From Prochilodus magdalenae (Eukaryota > Chordata > Actinopteri > Characiformes > Prochilodontidae), in contig JAMWET010003895.1 of assembly GCA_024036415.1 (NCBI GenBank), positions 434,001 to 498,000 on the forward strand: a stretch of 64,000 bases of DNA, written 5' to 3'. Both the position numbers and the translations under genes were made by a program. Under the pieces are notes generated by a model. The model had not been told where the DNA came from. It did no database searches and saw nothing but the letters and a program-made list of their open reading frames with translations. Shown in pieces: positions 38,701 to 49,014 of the stretch (the stretch's first letter is position 1; every line of letters starts with the position of its first letter).

Positions 38701-39551
38701 CAGACACAGCAGTGCTGCTGGAGTTTTAAACACCTCAGTGTCAGTGCTGGACTGAGATTAGTCCCCCGACCAAAGTTATCCAGCCATCAGCATCCTGTGT
38801 GCTGCATCCTGTGACCACTGATGAAGGACACGAGGATGACCACAACAAACAGTGCTGCAAAAGATGAGTTATCGCCTCTGACTTTACATATACAAGGTGG
38901 ATCCACACACTAACAGACCACCATCACATCAGTGTCACTGCAGTGCTGAGAATAATCTACTTACCTGCTCTGTGGTGGTCCTTTGTGGGGTTTTTGACCA
39001 CTGGAAAACAGTGATTGTGAAATTAACTGCATAATAAAGTATGGAGTGAGTCAGATGGAGTACAGTCTGTAGTTATATAACTACAAATACACCTATATGG
39101 TAGGTGGAGCTGATAAAATGGATTGTGTCTAAACTTTTGATGAGCAGTGTAGTTGATTACCAGGCAGTAAATGGAGAGCGAAATGATTAGACGTACTTAA
39201 GGCGGTGCTGTCTGAGACAGATAAAACAGCTTGACCTGGAACATCTAGATTGTTGTCATCGGCAGGCTGGGACAGGGTGTCTGAAAGTTTGAGGGGTTTG
39301 CGCTGACGTGGTTTCGGGATGGGCCTGTTGTTCAGATGGGATTCCAGGCCCTTTTCATTCTCAGGCCACTGGAACATATGCTTGCTACTCATAACAGACG
39401 GCAGAGAACAGTGCTTGGCCCTGATCTGATGTCCTGCCTCTTCTGCATCCTTCCTCTGGATAATGTCTGTGGCTCTGTGCCATTTGCCTCCTCTTAGCTT
39501 GGGTTTAGGGGGCAGTTGAGGTTTGGTTTTGATGTGATCATCCGTACCCAT
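29585..39551 (-). CDS. arhgef15: Ephexin-family RhoGEF, ARHGEF15 (ephexin-5)-like, complete
   Basis: Fourteen coding exons on the minus strand: 39551-39197, 38246-37971, 36955-36842, 36750-36080, 35175-35015, 34855-34703, 33824-33695, 33346-33272, 33131-33042, 32911-32760, 32467-32294, 30726-30653, 30390-30286, 29778-29585. All junctions have AG/GT sites and the phases close exactly: 2724 bases, 907 residues plus TAA. Domain order: proline/basic N-terminus with SH3-ligand-like motifs (LPPKPK, RPIPKPRQR), a CPCACHH cluster near 136-142, DH about 473-665, PH about 680-800, SH3 about 811-868 and a basic tail. Ephexins activate Rho GTPases below Eph receptors; ephexin-5 acts mainly on RhoA at excitatory synapses and in vessels. 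The Cys/His cluster, VDYIRN and the tail (RERYRVLQAATR) point to ARHGEF15 (about 840 residues in human) over NGEF, ARHGEF16, 19 and 26. A lineage-specific paralogue is possible. Confidence 0.9.
30286..30390 (-). CDS. arhgef15: ephexin-like exon, first half of SH3 (residues 808-844)
   Basis: The acceptor must be tttgtctcag ending at 30391, not the second cag at 30379-30381, because only the former keeps frame. It reads DCPQVCCIKVYHAQQ and GELSLQKGDIVNVIQKTSDG, the SH3 RT-loop and second strand with ELSL-KGD. Donor gtaaac. Confidence 0.9.
30653..30726 (-). CDS. arhgef15: ephexin-like exon, PH terminal helix (residues 784-808)
   Basis: A 74-base exon, acceptor atgctcag and donor gtaggt. It reads QTERDSWLDVLTGRKSEEE, the C-terminal PH helix with its invariant Trp. 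It is separated from the previous exon by a 1.57 kb intron that holds an L2-type LINE in the opposite orientation. Confidence 0.9.
30790..31880 (+). mobile_element. Degenerate L2-type LINE, reverse transcriptase fragment
   Basis: On the + strand, broken frames read NFWPIFSLPFLSKILESAVA (family NFRPISNLPFLSKILEKAVA), then the QG-LG motif and a DDVQL element (catalytic YADD region), then RTAFLHLKNIA and ITPVPQKLHYLPVP. Many stops and frameshifts show a dead copy. It lies antisense in an ephexin-like intron. Confidence 0.8.
32294..32467 (-). CDS. arhgef15: ephexin-like exon, PH domain (residues 726-784)
   Basis: Acceptor gtgtctcag, donor gtaagt, phase 2 in and out. YIVHDHAHRSLIEV and LAVVKNHRGNMSHYLLQAST align with VLDYAHRSLVQ and LLSNHQG-PTHRLLQAS of ARHGEF15. 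Confidence 0.94.
32760..32911 (-). CDS. arhgef15: ephexin-like exon, PH domain (residues 676-726)
   Basis: Acceptor tccctcag, donor gtgaga. It contains LPLVSSSRWLVRDGDLALL and KLCPVHLFLFNDLLLVSTRK, the first PH strands with the FLFNDLLL motif typical of DH-linked PH domains. Confidence 0.95.
32935..32974. repeat. GATA/GA microsatellite
   Basis: Short imperfect GATA units followed by GA units, in an ephexin-like intron. Confidence 0.9.
33042..33131 (-). CDS. arhgef15: ephexin-like exon, end of DH (residues 646-675)
   Basis: Exactly 30 codons, acceptor gatctgtag and donor gtgacc. It reads CNREVGKMKQMEELVLIANK, the last DH helix; ephexins have C-EVGRMKQTEELI here. A GATA/GA microsatellite (32935-32974) lies in the next intron. 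Confidence 0.94.
33272..33346 (-). CDS. arhgef15: ephexin-like exon, DH domain (residues 621-645)
   Basis: Exactly 25 codons between acceptor ccactgcag and donor gtaact. It reads AVLKRTTPGSAVQASAERAL then REISK, matching the ILRQT ... QKALGAVSK segment of ARHGEF15. Confidence 0.93.
33695..33824 (-). CDS. arhgef15: ephexin-like exon, DH domain CR3 (residues 577-620)
   Basis: Acceptor gttcttgccag, donor gtgaga. It contains RLPLDSFLSLPFQRIPRLKI, the CR3 helix of DH domains (LPFQRI-R) that packs on switch regions of the GTPase. Confidence 0.95.
34703..34855 (-). CDS. arhgef15: ephexin-like exon, DH domain (residues 526-577)
   Basis: Acceptor gtttctag, donor gtagag, phase 2 in and out. CEVVHQYATDVFGAYVDYIR closely follows the ARHGEF15 motif CDVVHAHAVGPFSVYVDYVR, the best single match to ephexin-5. 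Confidence 0.94.
35015..35175 (-). CDS. arhgef15: ephexin-like exon, DH domain CR1 (residues 473-526)
   Basis: Acceptor accacttcag, donor gtgagt. It reads SIYEVVTSEQCYLDGLTVAV, the DH conserved region 1, with the Glu of TSE that contacts the GTPase in RhoGEFs. Then come DQKSLFSGISKIREIS, matching the HHTLFSNV-RV segment of ephexins. Confidence 0.94.
35690..35900. mobile_element. Dispersed repeat relic
   Basis: Contains gaggtgggcagccctatcc and a following act-agtcactaagctggt theme that I recognise as common in fish intergenic DNA. It lies in an ephexin-like intron. Class uncertain. Confidence 0.4.
36080..36750 (-). CDS. arhgef15: ephexin-like large exon, linker to DH (residues 249-472)
   Basis: A 671-base exon, the longest in the window, with acceptor ctacatcag and donor gtattg. 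Most of it is low-similarity linker. Its end (SFWQERSVVRGSGILIQL, then EEIQLQE) aligns with the ARHGEF15 segment just before the DH domain (LWQELPAVQASGLLD). It leaves in phase 0 straight into the DH domain. Confidence 0.92.
36842..36955 (-). CDS. arhgef15: ephexin-like exon (residues 211-249)
   Basis: A 114-base exon with acceptor cttttttcag and donor gtaatg, phase 1 both ends. It contains KEGVYVDIDRD, an acidic tyrosine site of the kind phosphorylated by Src-family kinases; function is inferred. It joins in frame with the exons at 38246-37971 and 36750-36080. Confidence 0.85.
37971..38246 (-). CDS. arhgef15: ephexin-like exon, Cys/His cluster (residues 119-211)
   Basis: Acceptor cattttcag, donor gtgaga, phase 1 in and out. 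It carries CSRSCPCACHH and then an acidic/His-rich stretch and a proline-rich one (PPNVPVPARPLPRNPQQ). ARHGEF15 has a very similar CPCVCH cluster in its N-terminal half, which is the main reason for the subfamily call. Confidence 0.88.
38555..38965. mobile_element. Dispersed otophysan-type repeat
   Basis: Contains ggatcagacacagcagtgct, aacacctcagtgtcagtgct, tgtgaccactgatgaaggac and cagtgtcactgcagtgctga in order. This series is very frequent in characin and catfish genomes as I remember them. It lies in the ephexin-like gene between coding exons 1 and 2. Confidence 0.6.
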
Positions 39552-39577
39552 GCAGCCTTTGTGGGATCTTCAAGCCC
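39197..39577 (-). CDS. arhgef15: ephexin-like exon 1 (coding), residues 1-119
   Basis: The acceptor catcccacag is followed by 26 bases of 5' UTR with an in-frame TGA, then ATG at 39551; this in-frame stop fixes the start. The donor is gtacgt after 39197, phase 1. The peptide is rich in proline, lysine and arginine, with LPPKPKLRGGKWHR and RPIPKPRQRKPLKL. The start has T at -3 and G at +4, a middling context. Confidence 0.85.
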
Positions 39578-42500
39578 CTGTGGGATGAACATATTTAGTA
39601 TGCACTCATAATATCCTGAAATGACTATGAAGAAAGGACTCTATTGAATTGTGGTAGTGTAGAACACAAATAGGAATAGTAAATAGTAATGGCATATATA
39701 GTAATAATGTGAGGTAAATCAACTGAGAATAGTATGATTAGCTTCACTACATCAGTCAGTAAAATTAGTAAAGTCAGGCCCAAGAAGAATTTGGGAAGGA
39801 GTGTCACCTCCAAGTTTGGCCTTACTTTCACACAGTGATGTTCAAGTTTGCCCGCATCTGCGCCTGAATGTGAGATCTTCAGCTGACACTGTCTAGACAG
39901 CCTGTCTGAAAAATCCATCCTTCCACATCTCACACTTTGATAATACCCCAGCTAGCAGGGAACATTCACAGAACCTTGGCCAACCTTACTTACAAGTTCT
40001 AAAAAAGTTTTACAGAAAAATGGTTTTGTGAATGTTTTACAGATGTTTCTCATTTCAGATAAGGTTAACTTACACATAATGCTTTAGCTGAAACTTTCAG
40101 AGGATGTTGTCAGGGCCACAGATTATGTTAAGAAGAATTAATTCTTAGCCCAATATTTGGTAAATGTTTTATGGATGTTACTGAGATGGCAGAATGTTTT
40201 TAGAGAATGTTCTCCTGCCTTTAAAAAGAACATTCTGAGAACCAAAGAAACCTTCCAGCAATTCACTCTTTTGATCAAGCTTTTGGGAAATTAGAACATT
40301 AGAATTTTTTTTTCAGATTGACTAGTTAGTTATGGCTTACTGTATAGTTTTATAGAGACATTCCTGCCTTAGCTACAGTTGCTAGACTTATGAAGGACAA
40401 CTAGATTAACCCATTTGCAATGGGAAGACAGTGCTAGAGCTTTAGTTAGTTAAGAATACAAATTGTGTACGTGAAGCTGCTAAGCTATGACAGCATAACG
40501 TGATAAAGTCATTTTCAGGAATTCCTCAAAATTTTGATTTTGAGACATTCAGGGGGTTAAAGAAGTGAATTATAAAGATATATATGGTAAGCCTAGCCTA
40601 GGATAACTGGCAGAAAAGAAGTCAGGTAGTCAGTTCAGTCTGCTAACATCAATTTTAATTAATATTGTACTGTTTATATTTTCCCAGATGTTCATCACGT
40701 CTTGTGGAATTTGAGTCGACTTCAAAATGTCTGGAATCAAACAGATCCTGGTACGTACTCAGCTAGTGAGTGTATAGGCTGAGAAGCGTGACAGCTTTAA
40801 GAGAGAGCAGATTCTCAGTAATCATCTCATCTGTCTGACTGGAACTGAACACACTATGCTTTAATATGGTTCATGCCCCGAAGAGATCAATGTGAAATCT
40901 CTGCCTGCCCTTATTGATGCACGCTTCTGCAGAGTGATGTTCTGGCACCTGCATCCCAGCTGGGCTGTAAAAGGCTTAGATAATTAAAGAGATTTCCCTA
41001 TAGAGTGTTTGTGATGAGGCTGGCAATATGAGGTTGCGGTACACTGAGAGTGATTCAGCTACTGTCTCTCAAAGGCTAATATCATTTGGAAACCTGCCTT
41101 TTAGTTGATCTCAGCTCATGTTGTCTTTTTTTTTTATCATGGCTTTTCAGCATCTTTACATGACTGCCCCACAAAAATGACCATGGACATTAAACATGTC
41201 TTCAGATGTCAGGTAAGTCAATGCTAAAGCACCTCTGTAAATTTGGCTGACAAAACAATTGGTTTGCTGTTGTATATGCAGTCCTGTAACCCCATTCACT
41301 AATTATTCATTCTGGGCCCCACTGCTGGCCCACCCCTCCACACCACCTACCACTTTGTACACCACTTTCGTCCTGCCTCACCCCACCCTCACCCTCACAC
41401 AGCGGAACCAGTTGTTAGTCCATGAAGTCAATACAGGTGTTGTTGACCTTTTCCACCTCTCAAAACAGGGGATGTTCTTTCATGAGCTGAAGTGACTGAG
41501 TCTCCTGCTCATGCCCCTGCATGCTGCTGCTGTCAACATGGTTACAGGAACTAAGACATTCTTCTTGCAGTGAGTGCAGTAATTTATAACCAACCCTGGG
41601 GCCCTGTCCTAAAATCCCCTTGTGAAAACCCCAACACTGAGGAATGCTGTGGCTGAATGACCTGGGAAAGTAGGACCTTTTTACATCTGCAGACATTTAA
41701 TTACTAGGATGCATGTGTTCTATTAACCCATTAAACTGCAAGGGTCCAAACCTCAATTCCTCACTTTCAATATTACATAAGCTGCATATCTCAGTAGTTA
41801 TAGTCATGCTGAATAATAAACCTGCAGTTTAAGGAGTTAACTGGGAGACGAGACCCACCCAATAAGGGCTTTTTGCAACTGACCTGGACTGAAGCCTCAG
41901 TATCTACAAGAAATCTACAGTGTCTGTAGAGCAGCTTGTCCACAAATGAGATTTTATACTTGGAACAAGCTCATAGCTTTTGCGAAAGCTGAGCTGGCAT
42001 CAACTTTAAAGGAAATAAGCAAGGCTGATAAGTAACTGATACCATCCCTGGCAAGACATTACTATGGAAAAATGCCATGCAGTTCCATGCTCCTAAGGAA
42101 ATCACAAAGCAAAGCAAAGTGCAGCAAAGCAGCTAGGCTTATTTCAGACAGTGATCCTTTTTATGTAACGGTTACAAGACACAACAGATGGAAGATAACT
42201 TTAACAGAACATACGAGAACAAGAGACGCACTCAGCAATCAGATCGGTTACACAAGAACAGTAGACAGTAACACAGACAGGGTGTTTGACTCCCAATATA
42301 CAGAGATTTTGGATTTTTACACTTGTAACTCTCAAAAGTATGACTGGAGGGTTGAACAGGGCCCAATCAAAGAGATTTAAGATCAAACTGAAATGGGATC
42401 TGCTACTGGAAACTATGTATAGGCATTGACATTGTACTATCATTGTCAGGTTGTTACTGTAAAGTGTGAATTATTTATGATCAACAGCAGCAAACACATA

Positions 42501-43328
42501 TGCTTAACGAAGAATCACACAGAAGCCTCAACAGCTAAATATAATGGACTATTTGCTTAACATGATTATTCATCTTTTACCTTCATTATAGCTTTCATTC
42601 CTGTTAGGAGATTTGCTTTGGGCTGTTAATGAGAAATCTGCAAGGATATTTTTTCATACCCCTACAGTTCTTAGCTTAGCTAATGTTTTACTGTTGTCTT
42701 CTCATGATCAAGATATTGCCATGCACAAGTGGATTATCTGATTATCTTACATGTATTCTTCCAAGGATATATAATTTAAACTATAACCAAAAATGAATAA
42801 ATTAATTGTGATCATTAGTTTTTGCACAGTACTAAAGGTGTGTGTCATAATCAATACCTTTATTTTAGTAACACTGTTCAAATATTTTCTTTTCCTAATG
42901 TATGCGATGAAAGTATGTTCAGGATTTCATAAAGTGGAATATGTGGGTTAATAATAATAAATAATACATAAAAATCAGCGTTGCATAATTGAAGCAAATA
43001 GTAAAGCGATACATCAGCAGAGCCATTTGCATGTACTGTATATGTAAGTACATAATTTCCACATTAATATAATTAGTTGTATAAACATATGTTTGCCTAA
43101 TAGTTTTGATAATGCATTGTAATCCATTCAGACAGAAATTATATACATATTCAAATCAAGCATCATATTTTGTGATCACACTGAAGCAGTCTTAGCTTTC
43201 AAGTGTGCAGTTACTGGGCTATATTTGCTGTGCTATTGCCCTTAATTGCTTTTCTTTTGCTGCTTGATCCTTAATCTTTATGATTAAGGTGCAACTAATC
43301 AGAGATGATCTAAACCTTTTTAACTCAC
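39578..43328 (-). other. Possible 5' UTR intron of the ephexin-like gene
   Basis: No coding exon of the gene is seen here. It contains a dispersed repeat with the theme gaacattc (about 39950-40260), two exon-like blocks on the + strand (40688-40750 and 41151-41212) and otherwise AT-rich DNA without recognisable content. If the first exon at 43329 is wrong, part of this is promoter. Confidence 0.4.
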
Positions 43329-43560
43329 CTCAGTTCTGTTATTCCTTTGAATCTGAGATCCCGTTCGCAGATCGTCCTTTTGTTCAGTCTACAAACAACT
43401 GGCTTTGCCTCCAAAGCTCAGCTGTGTCCAGAGAGAGGAGATGCTAGGACAGCGCAGTGAAAGACGCTCGTGGGGAAAGTAGATGTTAGATTGGTCTGAA
43501 CTTGTTACACTGGCACTAGACCAAAAAGGTTTTCCGGCAATCCTGTGAACCACGTTCACC
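43329..43560 (-). promoter_or_regulatory. Possible non-coding first exon and promoter of the ephexin-like gene
   Basis: The first coding exon has a good acceptor, so a 5' exon is needed upstream. On the minus strand the best donor I find is CAGAACTGAG followed by gtgagtta, ending an exon at 43329, in DNA richer in CpG than its surroundings (43360-43560). The 5' end is unknown. It would give a 3.75 kb first intron. Confidence 0.35.
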
Positions 43561-45499
43561 TGTACTCTGGACCCACCCCCTTACAGGAAAAGCAGTCATT
43601 TATGGTAAGTATCAGTTAGCATTACAACAGAGACCTACAAACTTCCAGATCAAATTCCACACTGTAATACAGTATATCAACAACAGCAGCAGAACATGGA
43701 AAAGGAACTTCTTGTCAAATAACATGTTCAAAATAAGTCATTACTTTCTCTACAGAGAGCATCTGTACATTTTACTACACAATTACTGTTTATTTTCTGA
43801 ATTTACTACACAGGGAGCATAAATAAAATAATAAATGAAATAACATGTTGTATGTTATGTTTGTTTGTCTTTGTGGCCTATGCATGTTGTATTTTATTCA
43901 TGTTTTTTCCAATATGATAAATACAGTACATGCAGTGCATTGAAATCTCCAGAAGAATGTTCTCTGTAGATGAGGTGTTAACTTCTTTTCACTTGTTTTC
44001 ACATGCACACCTCCTGTATATTGTCCTGGGTTGTTAACAAACAAGCTGACTGGACAACAAAAACTAGTTACCTTGTGTGTTTAAGGTGGTAGTAACTTCA
44101 GGCTTTTGCGGTTGACATGAATGATTGAGCTATAAATACATTGTGCAATCAGATTCATAGATTGAGAAAGGTTCTACAGTTCAATGTATGTCTCTTACAA
44201 TGAATGGAAATTTGGGCAATCCAAAGGCTATAGTGTAAAAGAAGTAGCTTAATTTGCAGATGAATGGAAGAGTTTGGTCATATGGGCCTACCAGCAAAAA
44301 TTCCAGCCTAATCGCAATTCTTTGGTGCTAGAGTGAACACTGATGTTGTTTCTACATCCAGAAACTTGTTCAGTCTATTCCAAATCAAAAGACATGCTCA
44401 TGGAGGTGCTACATGCTTTTGGGTATGTTTTAGTCACAGGTGGCTAATTTATGGTGTAGTGAGCTTATAAAAGATGACTGTGAGGTGTTTAGTACTTTGC
44501 TACTAGTGGACTGTGTGGACACATCCAGGTGTGTTTCAGTTAATGTATTAAAGTGCTCACACACAAAGAAACATGCTTACATTCTCAATAAGAGCTCAAA
44601 ACAAATGTTCAGCCCAGTGACTCTATTGACTCTCCTATCGTCCTCCAGCAGTCTCTCAAACGGTAAAGCCACTTGACACACTGGTCAGCCTTCTTAACTA
44701 ACTTAACTGATCCCCCTCTACTCTGCATTACTGAGCTCAACTGAATATATCATATAACCCAAATCATAAACCCTGTCCTTAACAGTGCCTGGACTAAACC
44801 AATGTCAAAAGATAATTCACGGAAATCTAATGAATCAAACATTTTACAATACAATTGCTGTCCTAGTTTTGCATGTGACTGCATGTCTACTAATCTTATT
44901 TGCAGCAGTAAGTATTAGTCAGCCAGCTTTAATCTTATTCCCCATTTCTCTCTACAGGTTTCCTTGCTATTGATCACCGTAATTCCTGCTGGTTCCCAAA
45001 AGAGGATGCACATAACTGTGGGTTTTAAGGTATACATCTTTCATAAGAAGGCATTTGTATTATTGTATGCAATTAATTGTCTCTTTAGAGCTTTTGGTTT
45101 GTGTTGCTCTAAATACAGTTCTGGTGATAAGCCAGGTCCTTCTGAAGTTATGGATCACAGTTTTTTAAAATGTATTTGAATATATAGCACACTAGAATCT
45201 GATCCGTTCATTAGTTTCAATCATAGGAAGTGTCAATAGTTTCAATTCCACAAGGAATTATTACAATGTACCTACTAAAGGTATAAGAAATGAAAGTGCA
45301 ACTGTCTTTTTGTAAGTTTCTATTTCTTGTTAAGTAATAAGAATGGCACTTGCTATTCAGGTTTTAGCCTACAGAAATGAATGGGGTAGTAGGGATGGAA
45401 AAAATGACTTACACAGAAAAACTTGTGACAGATTAACTTGTTGTTAATCTGGTGGTTATATTAGGTTTGTCCCGTTGGTTATGAAACTGAATGAGATAT

Positions 45500-46152
45500 G
45501 CCTCATATGAAATCAAGTTCAAGTCAAGTCAAGTAGTCAAGTAGTTTTTATTGTCATTTCAACCATATACAGTGGTGTACAGTACACAGTGAAACGAAAC
45601 AACGTTCCTCCAGGACCAAGGTGCTACATAGAACAATAAATACACAAGACAATTTACAATACACGAAACAGCAAACAATAAGTACAGGGAGGGGACAGTG
45701 CAGATAGCCCACTGGTAGTGGGTGCAGTAAAGTGTGGTTGTGTCTTTTTTTGTTTTTTTTTTAAAGATGAACATTGTTTTTAGCAGCAGTTATGTCCATA
45801 TTTGGTATACATGTAAACATTTTATACTTGAAGTGTTATGTGTGGACAGATTTAAAAGATGAGGTTGTGTGTGTGTGGGTGTTCAGTCCAGTCATTGAAT
45901 GTGTGCAGTTATTCAGACCAGACTCTGGGTGTTAAGGAGTCTGATGGCTTGGGGAAAGAAGCTGTTGCCTAGTCTGGATGTGTGGGCCCGGATGCTCCTG
46001 TACCTTTTTCCAGATGGTAGGAGGGTGAAGAGTGTGTGTGAGGGGTGTGTGTAGTCATCCACGATGCTGGTTGCTTTGCGGATGCAGCGTGTGGTGTAAA
46101 TGTCCATGACGGTGGGAAGAGAGACACCGATGATCTTCTCAGCCGTCCTCAC
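45500..46152 (-). mobile_element. 3' end of a non-LTR retrotransposon
   Basis: The minus strand encodes IIGVSLPTVMDIYTTRCIRK and FTLLPSGKRYRSIRA then NSFFPQAIRLLN, the C-terminus of a jockey/L2-like LINE polyprotein. Left of it is a 3' UTR and a short TCAAG tandem tail (45513-45543), as expected for a LINE 3' end. The 5' part is missing. Confidence 0.75.
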
Positions 46153-46845
46153 TAGTTAATGTGGCTTTTGATTCCGTAGTTTGCCAGTAATGCTGATTTT
46201 CGCATTTTTAATGTGTGAATGTTTGCACCTAGGGATTTGGGGATACTCCATTGTTACGAAAAGACCACGCCTGCCTCATTTGTCCCATTTCCCAAATTTG
46301 ACATGAGAGCTAAACTTAACCTTAAGCAAAACTTAAGGCTTTTCAGAAGTCACTGTAGAAATATGAAATGATGCGTTTTTGTGACCCACAATGTCTTTAC
46401 ACAACACTTACATGTAATATACTCATGAGGACTGATGACACCAGTTGGTCTGCTGTTGCTGTAGTTTTTTTGTTATACAAGTCTAACGCAACTGCACATT
46501 GTTGTAATTTGCACTTCATATTGCATCACACATTGTCAGTGGAAAAATGGTCGGCCCACCACCCTCACTGTTTTACCACATCCAGAATGGAGCTTGATCG
46601 TAACTGGAAAAAGACGTCATCTAGAATGTCTTTCTTAAGTCTTTCAGCATTAATGGTACCTTCAGAGATGTGCAAAAAACCCCACACGATAGTAGACGTT
46701 GCCTTTCGAAAACGGTTTGACTCGTCAGGCCTCAATACACATTTTCTCTGTGCATCATGCTCAAGAAGTCAGAGAAGTCTGCATAATTATTCTGAAACTA
46801 TAATAACAGTAATATAATCAAAAACCATTTTCAGCTTTTATAAGT

Positions 46846-47050
46846 GAGGATAGATACTTTATTGCTCCCAGAGGGAGATTTGGGGCAGTAGCAGATATAC
46901 AAAGTACACAGAAGTAACAGAGAAGCAATAGATAGAGTTATACAGATAAAGACAAAGATACAGTATAAAGTATAAAAGTATAAAAATAGAGTCCTTAGTG
47001 TCTGTGTAAAGTCCTTTAGTGTCTGTGTAATGGAGGTAGTGGAATACCAA
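46846..47050 (-). mobile_element. 3' tail of a fish LINE/SINE
   Basis: Begins with gatactttattgctcccaga gggagattt, the reverse of a well-known teleost retroposon 3' end. No coding part remains. Confidence 0.5.
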
Positions 47051-47396
47051 AAGGATAGATGAATATAAATTTTGCTGAATCCATTAAAACAATGACCATC
47101 TTTATTCACATCTTTAAGTACCAATTCAAATACATTATTAAAGAAGGTAGATGGCTGAATCATATAATGACAAGTGTTTTGTGTCTGAAAGACATCAGCA
47201 CAGGAGATCAGTATACTCAGTAAGAACTATGTGTTGTGAGTTTTATGAAGCTAGAATCTGCAGTAGCTACAATTTACAAAGCCTTTATACCTCAGGCCAA
47301 TATACACGGACGCACAAGCACATCATGGTGTAAGTAAGACTGATGCATGGACAGAGTCATATGATGAGAGTCATATCCCCCTTGTCTCTGGATGTA

Positions 47397-47916
47397 CAGT
47401 TAGGCCCACAAATATTTGGACAGTGACACAAGTTTTGGCATTTTAGCTTTTACCAAAACTTATTCAAGATACAGTTGTATAATGGGCTCAACATGGCCTT
47501 AAAGTGCAGACTCAGCTTTAATTTGAGAGTTTTCACATCCTATTTGGAGGAAGGGTTTAGGAATCATAGCTCTTTATATGAAGCTGCCTCTGGGTCACTA
47601 GTGTTTGTTGATGATGTGACAGAAGACAGAAGCAGCTGGATGAATTCTGAAGTGAACAGGGATATACTTTCTGCTCAGATTAAACCAAACGCACCAAGGT
47701 TAACTGGACATCAGTACAGATAGACAATGACTCAAAACACTCTACGAAAGCAACCCAGGAGTTTTCATTTCCTTAAGACTAAACACTACCCCTTGAATTA
47801 AACCTGAAAGTCTACACTTTGCATCTCACTTGTTTCATTTTAATTCCAATGAAGTGGCATGCAGAGCCCAGATCATGAAGATTGTGTCACTGTCCAAATA
47901 TTTCTGGGCCTAACTG
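47397..47916 (+). mobile_element. Tc1-like transposon relic with intact inverted repeats
   Basis: The ends 47397-47429 and 47884-47916 are inverted copies with one mismatch in 33 bases, each flanked by TA, the Tc1/mariner target duplication. Inside, a frame reads GSLVFVDDVT, RSSWMNSEVN and DILSAQIKPNAPRL, part of a Tc1-like transposase; the rest is deleted or frameshifted. Confidence 0.85.
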
Positions 47917-47934
47917 TATTCACATTTTAGAGAA

Positions 47935-48110
47935 AGTCAAAGAATGCCTTCAACCCACAATGTCCGTTGCCAATTGTTAAACAGGATGGTGGATTCATGA
48001 TGGTATTGGCAGCCATCTCCTGGGAGTAATTTTGTCCAAAAATTGCTCCACATGGTTACATAACACCCACCGAATATGACTCCATTTCACAGCAGATGTA
48101 CCCTACGATA
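47935..48110 (+). mobile_element. Second Tc1-like transposase fragment
   Basis: Frames read AFNPQCPLPIVKQDGGFMMV and LAAISWE, then PHGYITPTEYDSIS, matching the Tc1 segment NPQ--PTVKHGGGSVMVWAAI. It belongs to the region N-terminal of the last acidic residue. It has no inverted repeats of its own. Confidence 0.6.
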
Positions 48111-49014
48111 TAAACCAGGGTTCCTGGAGGGCTGGTGGCCAGTATAGTTTCCCTGCTCAAACACGTTATTCAGCTCATATGTTAATTGCCAGGTTTAGTA
48201 GGTGTATTTGGATAGTGGAATTACCAAACTGTGCTAGACACCAGCCCAGCTAAATACCCCTGGCTAAAACACTAGTCTTTCATGTTGTCCTGTATTTCAG
48301 GATGATACTGGCTCCAAACACACTATTAGCCACATTCAAGTTTGTTTAATGAAGTTTAACCTTTTCCTGTTCTCAGGTCCAATATTTTTTAGTTGTTTGT
48401 GAACGTTTGCAGAACAGGGGCCAAAATAGATGCCCCGCTTACTTATGCTTTAAGGACTAAATGTTTTTATTCTTGAAATATGGTATAGTCTTATACTACA
48501 CACAGTCTAGAACATTCCAATAAGCACTAAAGCTGCTCCGAGAGCAAAAGGTGGCTCTGTTTCTAATTAGGTATTTCATAGGAAAGAAAAATATATTAAT
48601 ATCAAATGTGATGTATTAAAGCAGCAAAAGTAAGATGTTTGTTATTGTTGAAAAACAATGTATCAGTAGAACATAACAAGTTTAAATATAAACCACTGAT
48701 CTGATTTACCCTTATTCATCTCTATTGGGATAGAATATCCCATTGGATATTTTTGCCTGTTGTGTACAGTCACACATTTCTACCCAGAGGACTCTTCAAA
48801 TCCCCAAATCCTTCATACTGTGGCTTTAGAAGTAAGTTTCATTCCAGGAGCACTCATACAAATATTCTGAATCAATAGTATAAGCACTTTATTACAGTTA
48901 CTACTGGCTTTAGAAATGCAAAAACATATTCTGTGTCATGCATCAAACAGTAACCTTAGATTAACAGTGACTCATGTAACATGGCGTAACATTATAAACT
49001 GTCATATAATATTG

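Noticed and set aside
39625..39933. 102-codon minus-strand frame upstream of the ephexin-like start
   Set aside because: It ends before the exon acceptor at 39578, and an in-frame TGA precedes the real ATG, so it cannot be an N-terminal extension.
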